Assembly (NCBI RefSeq): GCF_010093815.1
Contig: NW_022985551.1
Span: 316,832 to 380,831 of the forward strand
DNA length: 64,000 nucleotides
DNA from: Pseudovirgaria hyperparasitica
Lineage: Eukaryota; Ascomycota; Dothideomycetes; Acrospermales; Acrospermaceae
Direction of reading: 5' to 3'
Shown here in pieces: positions 50,503 through 60,500 of the stretch (its first letter is position 1; the number at the start of each line of letters is the position of its first letter). The position numbers and the translations under genes were made by a program. The notes below the pieces were generated by a model. That model did not search any database. It had not been told where the DNA came from and saw only the letters and a list, made by a program, of their open reading frames with translations.

Positions 50503-51024
50503 CTTATTCAGTAACATACGGCAAAGCATACGCTTGCGGCAAACGTGTGTAGGCACATCGTCTCAACAGCTGGAGCTTGGGCGATTCAAGAGGCCTCTAA
50601 ATATCAGCGACCCTTGTCAAAAGAGGCAAAGTTCGAGTCACTCGATTCAAAATTCAATCAAATCGCTGGTCAATCGGAAAGGCCTTTTGGCTGCCTGGCC
50701 TTGAGCGATCAACTTCCAAGTGTGTTTTGTCTCGGGAATGCCTGCCTCCATGTCACTGACTCTTGCCGAGACTCGTCCCGCACCTATCATGTAGGCCTCT
50801 GGCAGTTGAGTGTGACGAAAATGCATTGATATGCATCGTTTCACACATGAGGAAGACTGCGCACGTAAGCTGAACAACCTTATCGGGACTGTTCTGCGCA
50901 CATCCACATCAGCTGAACAACCTTTTCGGGACTGGTGCTCAGCCTCGTCGAAGGACGTTCACTTACTTTTGTAAACTATTTACGATCTCGAGAATCATGT
51001 AGAGCAATACATAGTTGTTCCATC
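50503..51024. other. divergent promoter region
   Basis: It lies between the peptidase and NACHT genes, which are transcribed away from each other. No gene was seen. A near-repeat of GCTGAACAACCTTATCGGGACTG and GCTGAACAACCTTTTCGGGACTG (about 50,869-50,891 and 50,912-50,934) is 43 bp apart and could be a duplicated regulatory site. Confidence 0.45.
50869..50934. repeat. duplicated 23-bp motif upstream of the NACHT gene
   Basis: Two copies of GCTGAACAACCTTATCGGGA (second copy with one T for A), followed by CTG, lie 43 bp apart about 90-150 bp before the ATG at 51,025. The placement suggests a promoter element or a small local duplication; function unknown. Confidence 0.6.
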
Positions 51025-52383
51025 ATGGACGAGGCGCTAGAGCTCTGTTTCGCTGAGGACCACGACATCTTACCAGACATCTACGTGGATTTGTTTAGTA
51101 ACTTTTTGGACTCCGACCTGTTCGAACAATGGCAAGAGATAGGATGGCATTTCCACTGTACTGGTGGACCAGGATGTGGAAAGGTACAGATAATCACCAA
51201 GCTGGTACAAGACTACATATTAACCTTCATGGAGACAACCTTGGCGGCAATCGTCAGTAGCAAGCTGAGAACGAAGTCACAAAACGTCGTAGCATCCATC
51301 TTTATCACCAAGCGAGTCGCGGGTTACCCAGTATCTCTCCTGCGTATATACTTTCTGGACATGCTTCACTCCCAGCTCCTCGAATTGTCCACTAGTGCTG
51401 TAGACAAAGGAACGGACCGCAAGGAGCGTATCCAGCAATATCGGCACAGTATATATGAGTTCCTTGATACGAGGAAACACGTTTTCTTGGTGATAGACAG
51501 CATTGACTACTGCGATACGATCTCTTCTGTGGTGCTTGAGGAGGAACTGACTATGCTTCATGATCATGGGCTCCGAATCTTCACCACTTCACGAATCCCG
51601 AGCTTGTTCAAAAAGGAAGAGATGGAAGATGAAAAGTGCAGAGTTCCAGAATGCATAGACGGCCTGAACCGATTCTGGTGGCGGAGTAGGGCGTCTAACG
51701 GGTCAGAAGTCTACAGTGTCTGCGCGTCCTGTAAGAGCACCGACAAGTCGTATGACGACCTAGAAGTATTCCCTTCACAAGTGGAATACCGCATGGATGA
51801 ATGCGTTACCGATGCCAAGCTTCGGGAGTATGTAGCTTGGGATCTGAATAGAGAGCACGGATACCTTGGCCTAGGCTTACCGAACGAACATCTACCACAG
51901 TACCAGGGGTCAAGACTCGGACAGCAGATGCAGCAGACTGAAGAGTATACAACTCAACTGGTCGATCACGTAGTAGAGTCTGGCGCTTTCAATGTTGCAA
52001 TTGTGAAGATGAGGCTCGACAACTTACTCCATGCAACTTCATTAGAACAAGCAATGTCATTGCCGGATAGGTTACCAAGAAACCTTCAGACGTTCTGCGA
52101 TGCAATCTTGAAGCCGATCACGACGATGTCGGATGAAGAAACAAAGAACAAGATCTGCGGCCTGTTGGTGCTGGAAGACATCGTCGACGAGGATGATGAT
52201 ATCGATCCTGGCGAGGAGTTACTTGCGTTGATTCGTAAAGCTAATGGCCTTCTTGCTGTGTTTCCGGATGGAACACAATGTTGCAATCCCGTCCTTACAA
52301 GATACATTAACGACGACTATGATGAGGATTTGTATACGATAAAGTGCAACGTGAGAAATCAGGGAGCGGGTGTCACGGTCTAA
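51025..52383 (+). CDS. NACHT-type STAND NTPase, short form
   Basis: A single exon of 452 residues from the ATG at 51025; the frame upstream lacks an ATG. Residues 47-54 (GGPGCGKV) form the P-loop, with Val where Thr/Ser is expected. VFLVIDSID (153-161) is Walker B and IFTTSR (185-190) is the NACHT sensor. Cysteines 205, 210, 233 and 236 form what looks like a degenerate zinc finger (ZZ-like), as in some fungal NACHT proteins. The part after 330 (LDNLLHATSLEQAMSLPDRL) matches the helical region that follows. No ankyrin or WD repeats follow, so the sensor half is missing or was never present. Such proteins act in fungal non-self recognition and cell death. It converges with the HET gene, their stops about 70 bp apart. 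Confidence 0.8.
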   Translation: MDEALELCFAEDHDILPDIYVDLFSNFLDSDLFEQWQEIGWHFHCTGGPGCGKVQIITKLVQDYILTFMETTLAAIVSSKLRTKSQNVVASIFITKRVAGYPVSLLRIYFLDMLHSQLLELSTSAVDKGTDRKERIQQYRHSIYEFLDTRKHVFLVIDSIDYCDTISSVVLEEELTMLHDHGLRIFTTSRIPSLFKKEEMEDEKCRVPECIDGLNRFWWRSRASNGSEVYSVCASCKSTDKSYDDLEVFPSQVEYRMDECVTDAKLREYVAWDLNREHGYLGLGLPNEHLPQYQGSRLGQQMQQTEEYTTQLVDHVVESGAFNVAIVKMRLDNLLHATSLEQAMSLPDRLPRNLQTFCDAILKPITTMSDEETKNKICGLLVLEDIVDEDDDIDPGEELLALIRKANGLLAVFPDGTQCCNPVLTRYINDDYDEDLYTIKCNVRNQGAGVTV

Positions 52384-52453
52384 TCAGAATAGAAAGCTGC
52401 GCATAGGCCCCCGGACTGGCTAGCAGAGGGTAACACACTCACCTGAACTTGGT

Positions 52454-54684
52454 TCATCTGATCAGTATGTCCCAGCCAGTGTCTTTCCCTCGAGTCCCAG
52501 GTAGATGTTCGTGGTCTCCATCGCAGATATTTCGCAAAGAGGTCCAAGACCGCTGGTCCAGACCTGTAAATCGAAAAGAGCCTGATCTTGTAAATTGTCG
52601 AGGGATTTCGCTCACTGGAGTAAGTAGCAGACCGATGCCAGTATATCGCCAATCTGACTCCCCACGAGGCGAGAAATCTCGGCTCTCACCTTCATTTTTG
52701 GTGTATGCCAGAATGCAGAAGCTTGAATTGGTGTCTCGTGGAATCGTGTCTGGAAAGACATCAATCACACCTTCACTCAGCTTCAGATCGAAAGTCCAGC
52801 TTTCACCACGCTCTTGAATCTCCACGCTCCCCACGTGACAAGTTATCTCTATGGCTCGTTCGTCCCATGTCAGTAGATCATGGGTTGCTGCAGAGTCGGA
52901 CTCTGCTGGCAACTCAGATGGCATGTGTATAATACCTTGCTCTGCCTTGTGCAAAGATACAGCCCGGACTGGGTTACCACTATGATCTTTCGCTTCTTCA
53001 GTCCTGTTCTTATTGATTCTGGTGGGAAGGTCGATCATGCCTCTGATAGACGCCCAGGACCAAGTAGGAAACCTATGAATGTCGTTCTCCTTTGGATCAG
53101 GAGCAGGGCGTTGAGATGGCGTGGCGACCCTCCACGCAAGTTGTTCCACAAGGTGTATGAGCCAAAGCCCTCCGTGATACTTGTCGCCAGTGGCCTCCTC
53201 AACCAGCACCGCAACACCCTCGAGTGCCTTCAGCTTATCCTTCCATTTGGTCAAGTTGCACCGAGTGTAATTTCCGACAGCAAGCTGCCAGAAATTCTCA
53301 ATCGAATCGTCACCTCTTCCCCAGGTCTGGTGAGCTTCAAAGAGTTTCCGCTCATGCAGTCTCATTCGCCAATGTCGGTCGCTCGCCGCCCGTCCGTCCA
53401 GTGCGTATGGTAGACCCTGAGGAAACACTTCACTCGCAGTGAGTTCTGCACAGTCCCAGAATACCTGATTCCGGCCATAATGCACGATTCTGGCTGCCAG
53501 CATACGTTCTGACGCTTATTAATCTATAGCGAGAGGCCTGTTTGAACGATGTAGACTGACCTTGAAAAACCCACGCTCTGCTGTAGAGGTACAATCTAAG
53601 AAGCTCTGACTCCCACCAGTCCTTTCGAAATACAGACCAGTTTCGGTTAGTGTAGACTTTTGTCCGTGCAGGAGTACGAAAGTGCGCTGGTAGGAATGAG
53701 CTTCGCTGGCGATCTCGGAAAAGGCCCATTGTTGCGTTGCAGCTATCGGCAGCAGCGATATTGCATAAAGCGCTCCGGTACACCTGGTGCATCAGGGGAG
53801 CTTGGAACGTCCAGTCTGTCCCACCGTCGCCTTGCTGGATGATACAAAGAGAATCTATCCAGAGCCATGACAGACCAAGATGCTTTGCAACTAGTATTGC
53901 TTCTTGAAACGTCTTTGGTAGCCGAGACCATTCGATACCAGAGGCTTCGAAGAGCTTTTGGTTGTCTTTAGTAAGCGTGTCAAACTTATGAATCTTATGA
54001 TTACCCCAAGCGTGGCTAAGTGTCGCATATAGGAGTCCTGTCACTGTCGATTGAAATTCTTTATCACTTTCCACTATCCTAATGTTGGCTCCTAGAGGAA
54101 CGTCGATCTTCAGCAGACGTCTGGGGATGAATGGAGCATGAGGATTGGTGAGAAGTTTTTTGCATCTTGTATGTTCTTCTCGACAGGTTTCCATCCATGC
54201 CGTAATTTGATTGAACGATTGTTCGAGCTTTGTACTTCGCCCGAAATGTCTTTCTGGGGGAACTAGACTGTTGTAAGTCACACGGGAGGCTTACACAGTG
54301 ACGTATCTCACCATCAATATCTGGTATGAGCGAAAAGATTCGGTCTTCCAACAAAGCCGCATTTAGATGGCCTAATGGGCGAAACGTGAGAACAATCTCG
54401 CCACCAGTTGTCTCCCTCGTAGACCCTGGTCTGCGGAGCGACCATCTGTAGAGAGGAAGGTTGACATCAGCTCTTATGTGACCGTCTTGGAGGAATTGGT
54501 GGTAAAGGTCTTGACAGATCATACAAGAAGTATTGAGGGACCTCTTCAGGGAATCGACATCGTTGTGATGGGTTCCGACCAGCTCGTCGCCCTTGAATTG
54601 CTGATGCAAGCAAAAATCGCAAAGCTTATTGCCAACGCCACGTGATATTGGTGGCTCATTGCGGATCGTTAGTTGTTCAATCAT
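52454..54684 (-). CDS. HET-domain (heterokaryon incompatibility) protein
   Basis: Three exons (54684-54312, 54262-53561, 53508-52454) with introns of 50 and 52 bp give 709 residues. An N-terminal CDFCLHQQF and MICQDL pair of short Cys motifs precedes the domain. The HET domain starts at YATLSHAWG (203-211) and continues with LPKTFQEAILVAKHLGLSWL and IDSLCIIQQ (about 239-268). It ends around RAWVFQERMLAARIVHYGR (about 353-371), split by the second intron. The C-terminal half carries a PTWSWASI motif common in HET proteins. The family triggers cell death on non-self contact in some fungi; most members are untested. All three family blocks are intact. The first acceptor is inferred: of the nearby AGs only CTAG at 54,263 gives frame with a normal-size intron. 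Tail to tail with the NACHT gene. Confidence 0.9.
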
Positions 54685-55056
54685 GCTGAGTCTCGTCTGA
54701 GTCTTGTCCCACAGTGAAGAGGATCTGTCGCCTAGGAAACGTTTGTTTCCAAATGAAGGGGCGGTCGCCGGGCTGCGTTTTGGGTGTTGCCTGCTCGTTT
54801 CGAATTGCCTAAATTGGCCTCAGCCGCATTCGAACAGCGATATCCAGACATGGGTTTCTGCAAGGCAAGCAATAGCAAGAGTACAATTGTCTTGAATTAC
54901 CAAGATAAGCGACCTAGTTAGGCTTCGGCTTATAATTAAACTAATAAAATTACCTTGGATTAGGAAGAATTACCGATTACGTTATAGTATATATATTAAA
55001 CGAAAAGTAGGGCTAAATATAATCGATAGCACCACGTGCTTAAATCTCGTGCTCTA
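54685..55056. other. HET promoter, then AT-rich decay
   Basis: About 210 bases of normal composition lie upstream of the HET ATG. Composition then turns AT-rich at about 54,900. No gene was seen. Confidence 0.45.
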
Positions 55057-55306
55057 TCACGTGATTATCACGTGACGGCTACACATTATCCTCTTGGGTT
55101 ACGTGATTATCACGTAACTTAGCTAACTATCTAGATTACCTAGTTAGGGGGCCCGCTTACGATTAGTAAGCGGCTAAAACTCCTTATTAGCTATATATAA
55201 AAGATCTATTACCCTTTCTTTTTTAAGTCTACTTCGTATAACGAAACAATAATATAATCCCCTTCTTCCCATCGCTTGTCTTATCTTACATTTATTCTAC
55301 ATCACG
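55057..55306. mobile_element. probable solo LTR of a fossil retroelement
   Basis: A 240-bp unit from 55,062 (TGATTATCACGTGACGGC) to 55,301 (TTATTCTACA) begins TG, ends CA and is flanked by TCACG on both sides (55,057-55,061 and 55,302-55,306). It holds a TATATATAAAAGATC box and a polypyrimidine stretch after it, as in fungal LTR promoters. CACGTGAT palindromes at the left end make the exact left boundary and the target duplication uncertain. No coding part is attached. Confidence 0.45.
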
Positions 55307-55559
55307 TGCCTTTCTTATGATTCTTGATTTTGCGGTATATCTACAGCTTTCATTTTTATGTTGTTATCCTTGTTTTTAATCACATGTATATATATACACA
55401 TGTCCTAGCGATGCAATCCTTGTATTAGGTGCAAGTAAATTATAGCTGTATCGTGTATCATATAAAAAGGGCCGTAAGGATCTCGGATGTTCGAGTTAAG
55501 AGGAAGGTAGACGACGCGACGTGCGAACCTGTTTTTTGTTTTGTCTTGAATTGTACTTC

Positions 55560-55935
55560 TTTCTAACGTCTAGTTCCTAACATCCCCTTTCTAACGACGA
55601 CCCCTTATTAAGATTCTCTTTCTAACATCCCCCAATCCAATTGGCAATAATACCTATCTAATATCCCCTATCTAGCATCCCTAATCTAATAACACCTATC
55701 TAATATCCCTCATCTAATATCCCCTACCAACGTCCCCTATCCAATATCCCCTATCTAATATTCTCTATCTAATATCCCCTATCCAACGTTCCCTATCTAA
55801 CGTCCCCTATCTAACGTCCCCTATCTAATATTCTCTATCTAACGTCCCCTATCTAACGTCCTCTATCTAACGTCCCCTATCTAACGTCCCCCATCTAGTA
55901 TTCTATCCTTATCTAACAACCCCTATCTACCCTTC
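55560..55935. repeat. minisatellite, about 16-bp unit
   Basis: About 20 imperfect head-to-tail copies of CTATCTAACGTCCCCT are present, with variants such as CTATCTAATATCCCCT and CTATCTAATATTCTCT. Copies are most regular from 55,655 to 55,890. It lies between the solo-LTR-like unit and the next retroelement. Confidence 0.85.
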
Positions 55936-56433
55936 CCCTAAATAGACGCGTAAGCAAGAGAGTAAGAGAAAGAAAACCATGTTAGTTAGAATTTACACCC
56001 CTATAACCAGCTACGTAGACCCCGCGCGCCCCTAACCGCGGTACTCCGAACGACTCTAGCAAGTAACAGGCCAAATAAGAAACTCTCACCGATCAGGATG
56101 ATTAGAATGATTAGTTGTAGTAAAACGGCCCCCGTTACACCTAGACGTGAGCATATACAATCCGAATCTATGTAATCTCAATCTAGGCCAAAATTTTAAT
56201 AGAGAATACAAGCTTAATCTACGACTTAAAATGATTGCTAAGACAGTATAATCTTAATCTAATTAGCTAGATTAATTATATTAGATTAAATATATAGGTC
56301 CTAGATAGCGGATATTTAATAAGCTAACGGATATATAACATAAGGCTCTATATATAGCTAAACTAGTTAATTTTAGTAGGGTTCTAGTAGTAAGTTTCTT
56401 AATATACCTAACTCTATACTATAAGGGAGTTTA
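55936..56433. other. spacer before retroelement copy 2
   Basis: No gene was seen. The first ~200 bases are of fairly normal composition; from about 56,150 the sequence is TA-rich like the elements. Older transposon remains are possible but no ends were found. Confidence 0.4.
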
Positions 56434-56671
56434 TATAAAGAGTAAAGACGTGGGATAGTAGTCTAACAGTTCATAGAGAGACATAGAAATGTATTTATAG
56501 AGTAATCTTACTCTTATACGAGGTTGATTCCTAACGAGTAGGAATCGGTTTATACGGTCTACTTATATAGTGACCTCGCTTAACTTAGCTAACTTAACCT
56601 AGCTCTAGCCACTACGTGGCTATATAGATTAGAATAGTCTATATAGATCCGTTATAGTTCCCATCCTAATA
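56434..56671 (-). repeat. 3' LTR of retroelement copy 2
   Basis: Reverse complement of the 238-bp LTR of copy 1 at full length, from TATAAAGAGTAAAG to CCCATCCTAATA. It differs by scattered transitions. Confidence 0.92.
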
Positions 56672-57150
56672 ATATTCTTCTTCTTTTTATGCTTCGCCCT
56701 AAAGCACTTAAGTATATATAATTCTAAGTCTCTATAATCTATCGTGTACCTATATATCCGTAACTAAGTTCCTATAATATTATAACTATCCTTAATATAG
56801 GTGAACTCGAGATTCTAGTTTACTTTTATTAGTTTATATACGCGCTTATCCCTTACTTCGTGGCTACTACCTAGAATATATAATTACTACTTTAGTCGAG
56901 TATATATTTAGCTTCGCTCGCCTTTAATTTTATTCTCTAGTATATCCACCTCGCTCTTAAGGTAAGTCGTTAATTTATATACTATCTTCTCTAGTTTAGG
57001 TTTAGAAGGGTCTATAGTAGTCCATTCTTATTAGAACCGGTTCTATATAACCTATTCGCGTTATTACGGTTACTAATTTAGCTTCGTTAATCGCCGTTAA
57101 GGGTAGATAAATATTCCTTCCTTAGATCTCTAGCTAATGTATATATATAG

Positions 57151-57567
57151 ATGTCTAATACTAGTCCTATCTCTAAGCCTATCTCTTTCTCTTATAAGAC
57201 TCGCTCTAAAGATATCGCCTCCTCCCCGGCCACGCCGGCTAAGAAGCCTACCTATTACGGTAGTATAAAGGCGCGCTCTAAGTCGGAGAAGAGAGTAGCT
57301 AGGGCTGCTACTACTACTACCTCTACTACTAATATAGCTACTAGTCGCTCTAATCTAGGTAATTCTAGTACTAAACTTATAGATAAAGTAGTCGTAGATT
57401 CTCCTCTCGCTCTAAAGCGTACGCTATCTACTCTACCTCCTCTAGAGGATAAAGAAGATCTTATTATAGACGATAATCGCGAGCCCTCGCGCTTACCTAC
57501 GCCGCCGCCTTACCGCTCTTCCTTCCGGTCTAATATAGACCGATTTAGTTACTCTAGGTTCTTTTAG
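57151..57567 (+). other. antisense accessory frame in copy 2 (138 codons)
   Basis: An ATG-started frame of 138 codons runs against the gag-pol direction between the chromodomain and the 3' LTR. The reading is rich in Ser, Thr, Lys, Arg and Pro (SPATPAKKPTYYG; RLPTPPPYRSSFRSN) and looks disordered and basic. The matching place in copy 1 (about 43,450-43,885) keeps the same reading over most of its length. A GGTGAGT site at about 57,846 further along the same strand could be a donor if this was once a spliced gene. I know no family for it. It is part of a fossil element. Confidence 0.5.
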
Positions 57568-60500
57568 GACTTTAATATTCGCTCTAAACCCTAGTCTACT
57601 AATAATAAGGCCTAGGTCGCTAAGGATACTAAACGTAGTTACGGTTTACGCTATAGGAAAACAGCGAACTACGGTTCGATATACTATAAGTATATTAAGG
57701 GCTATACGGCCGGCTCTAAATATCTCTTTCGCTCTAACTCTAGTATTAGCTACTACTCTACTAACCACGACGGGCCTATATACTCTATCTTTACTCTACC
57801 TACCCGCTACTACCGCTATACTATAACTAGTAAGACTTATCTATAGGTGAGTATAATAGGCTATCTTAATCTAGTATAATCTAAAGTGGTCCACGCTAAT
57901 ATATTCTTAGGTTCCTATATATATATAAGATATATATAACGACCTTCGCGTCCGCGAGACCCTTAGGGGTCCTTATAGCCGCCTATCTACTATATAGAGG
58001 GAGTTTAGGGAGCGCTATAAGCTCTTCCTAGAGGTTATTAAAGTATAAGTTATAAGTATATTAATTATTTTTAATACCTATTAATTTTTCTAGCCGCCGC
58101 GAGATCCCTAGCGCCTAGACTATCTATTCTAGAGAGTCTATTCTAGCTATAGAGGCCGTAGAGAGGATTTACTCTATCCCCCTCTATCTATCTCGCGCTA
58201 CTAACGGATCTTATAAGAGGTCTACTATTTCTCCCTCTAAGTCGCCTTATAAGAGGGTATATATTCCCTTCTAGATTATTCTAGATCGTATTAGCTAACT
58301 TTAGACCTAGTCGCTACGCTCCGGCGCTTAAGGCTCTTCTCTCTAGGCTCTAACGGATTAGGTTATTACTCTAGAGGCTAAGGTTATCGTCCTCCGCCGC
58401 TATATCGTATAGTTAGAGAGAACTATACTAGAGATTAGGATAGATAATAAGATAGAGGAGTAGCTCTATGGTTCTGGCTCTATATATTAGCTCTATGCCT
58501 AGCTCTATATATTCTAGATCTACTATAGGTAGTGCGCGCCGGCTCTATTTACCTAGCTTTTATCCGTTTTAGTCCTTTTTAGACCGTTTAGATATCTATC
58601 GGCTAGTTTCTAGTAATTTAATTCTTAACTTAATGATATTATATATGCGCTTACTTAGCTTATAACTATCGGTTTCTATATTCTAATTTTCCTTAAGTTA
58701 CCTAAGTGTAGGCACCGTATATAAATTAGTTTATCTCTATGAATTCTATTAGAGTACCCGAACTAGTAGCCTAGTAGTTATTAGTTCGGGTACTCTAACC
58801 TTTTATATTTCGTGTTAAGAGTTTAATTCTATAGTAGGGTACCTTTTTTTAGGTTCTTAGTCCTATGTTTTTCTCGTGTATAATAGTCTATATTAGTCTA
58901 TTCTAGACTCTTCTATATTATTCTATTATGGTATATCGCGTCGCGTTCCTAAAATGGTTATTTATACTTTCTTTACGTCTAGTAACTATACGACGCTTAA
59001 ATTATAGGGCTACTATATAGAGTTTTTCTAGTACGCGTCTAGATTTCCTAGTTTAGTACTTCGTTCTCTACGGTATCCTTCTTCTTTTTATAACGACCGC
59101 GACGTCGCTATACTTATATTAATAATACGCTATTCTATATCTTTTGCTTATACGCAGCCATTATAGAACTTAAGATATATACTACTAGTTTCTAGGTATC
59201 CTCGTCCTTAGTATAGTCCTTCTAACGGATTCTATATTTCTAAATACCGTCTTTATCGATCCTATATTCGATAATATAGTCTACTTCGAACACGTCTAGT
59301 CTATCTTAGGGTATAATAGAGTGTAACTATACGTTCGTGCGGCTATACATGTTAGATCGAAATCTTTCGAGTAGTAAGACGTGGAATACGTTATAAATTC
59401 TTATATCGCTTCCTAAGTCGAGCTTATAGACTCTTATACCGATACGACGTTTAATTCGGAAGGGACTAGCCATTTTATAATCGAGCTTCTTATTTACTCG
59501 CGACGTTCGTATATTACGGATATTAAGAAGGATCTTATCGCCCTCCTTATACGTCTAATTCTTAGCTAACCTATTATAGTACTTCGTATACGAGTCGTTT
59601 ACTTATTAGATTATAGCGCGATAGTTATATACGGTTTCGAAGATTTTAATCGCTAATTCCTAAGCGTGGACGTTTACGTCTATTATTCAATTAAATTAGA
59701 CTATCTAAGGCTTAAAACCTATCCTTAGACTACGTCCGAGGTTCGCCTAGAAAGGTATAATACCTATTATACTATAACGACTATTATTATATACGAACTC
59801 TACTATACTTAGTAGGGAGGCCTAGTTATCCTACTCGAAATTATAGAATGCGCGTAGGTAGGCCTCGAGCGTCTAGTTCTATCACTCTATCTAGCTATCC
59901 GTCTAAGGATGAAATACTATAGATATATTTCTATTTATACTTACTATTTCATAGAATAACGTCTAGAATTTAGACGTAAAGATACTTCCTCGGTCCGTAA
60001 TAATCCTTTTTAGTATACTATGGACCTTAATAATCTTATTCTAGAACACCTACGCTAGTTCTTTAGATGTAATCATCTTCTATACCGGGATATATCTAGA
60101 TATCTTTATAAGTCTATCTACGATAATAAGAATAGAATTATAACTTATTCTAAGTATCTCGCTTAGAGGCAAGTTAACTATAAAGTCTATAGTAACATCT
60201 TCCTATATAAAGAGGGGGGCTAAAAGAGGCTATAAATTCCTATATAGCTTATATCTAGGGGCCTTCGTTCTTTAATAAATTAGATAAGTAGCTATCTATT
60301 CTTTAACGTACTTAGGTATATCTTCCTAAAAATAGTACTAACGAATTAAGCTTAGAGTACGTATATACCTAAAGTATTCTACTAGGTTAGCGTTATAGTA
60401 TCGGCTAACTATATTAAATCGCGTGTTATCCGTCGGTATATAGTACTTTCTATTATAGTAAAGTAAGCCGTCCACGAAGGTCTACTTATAGTCTACTTTA

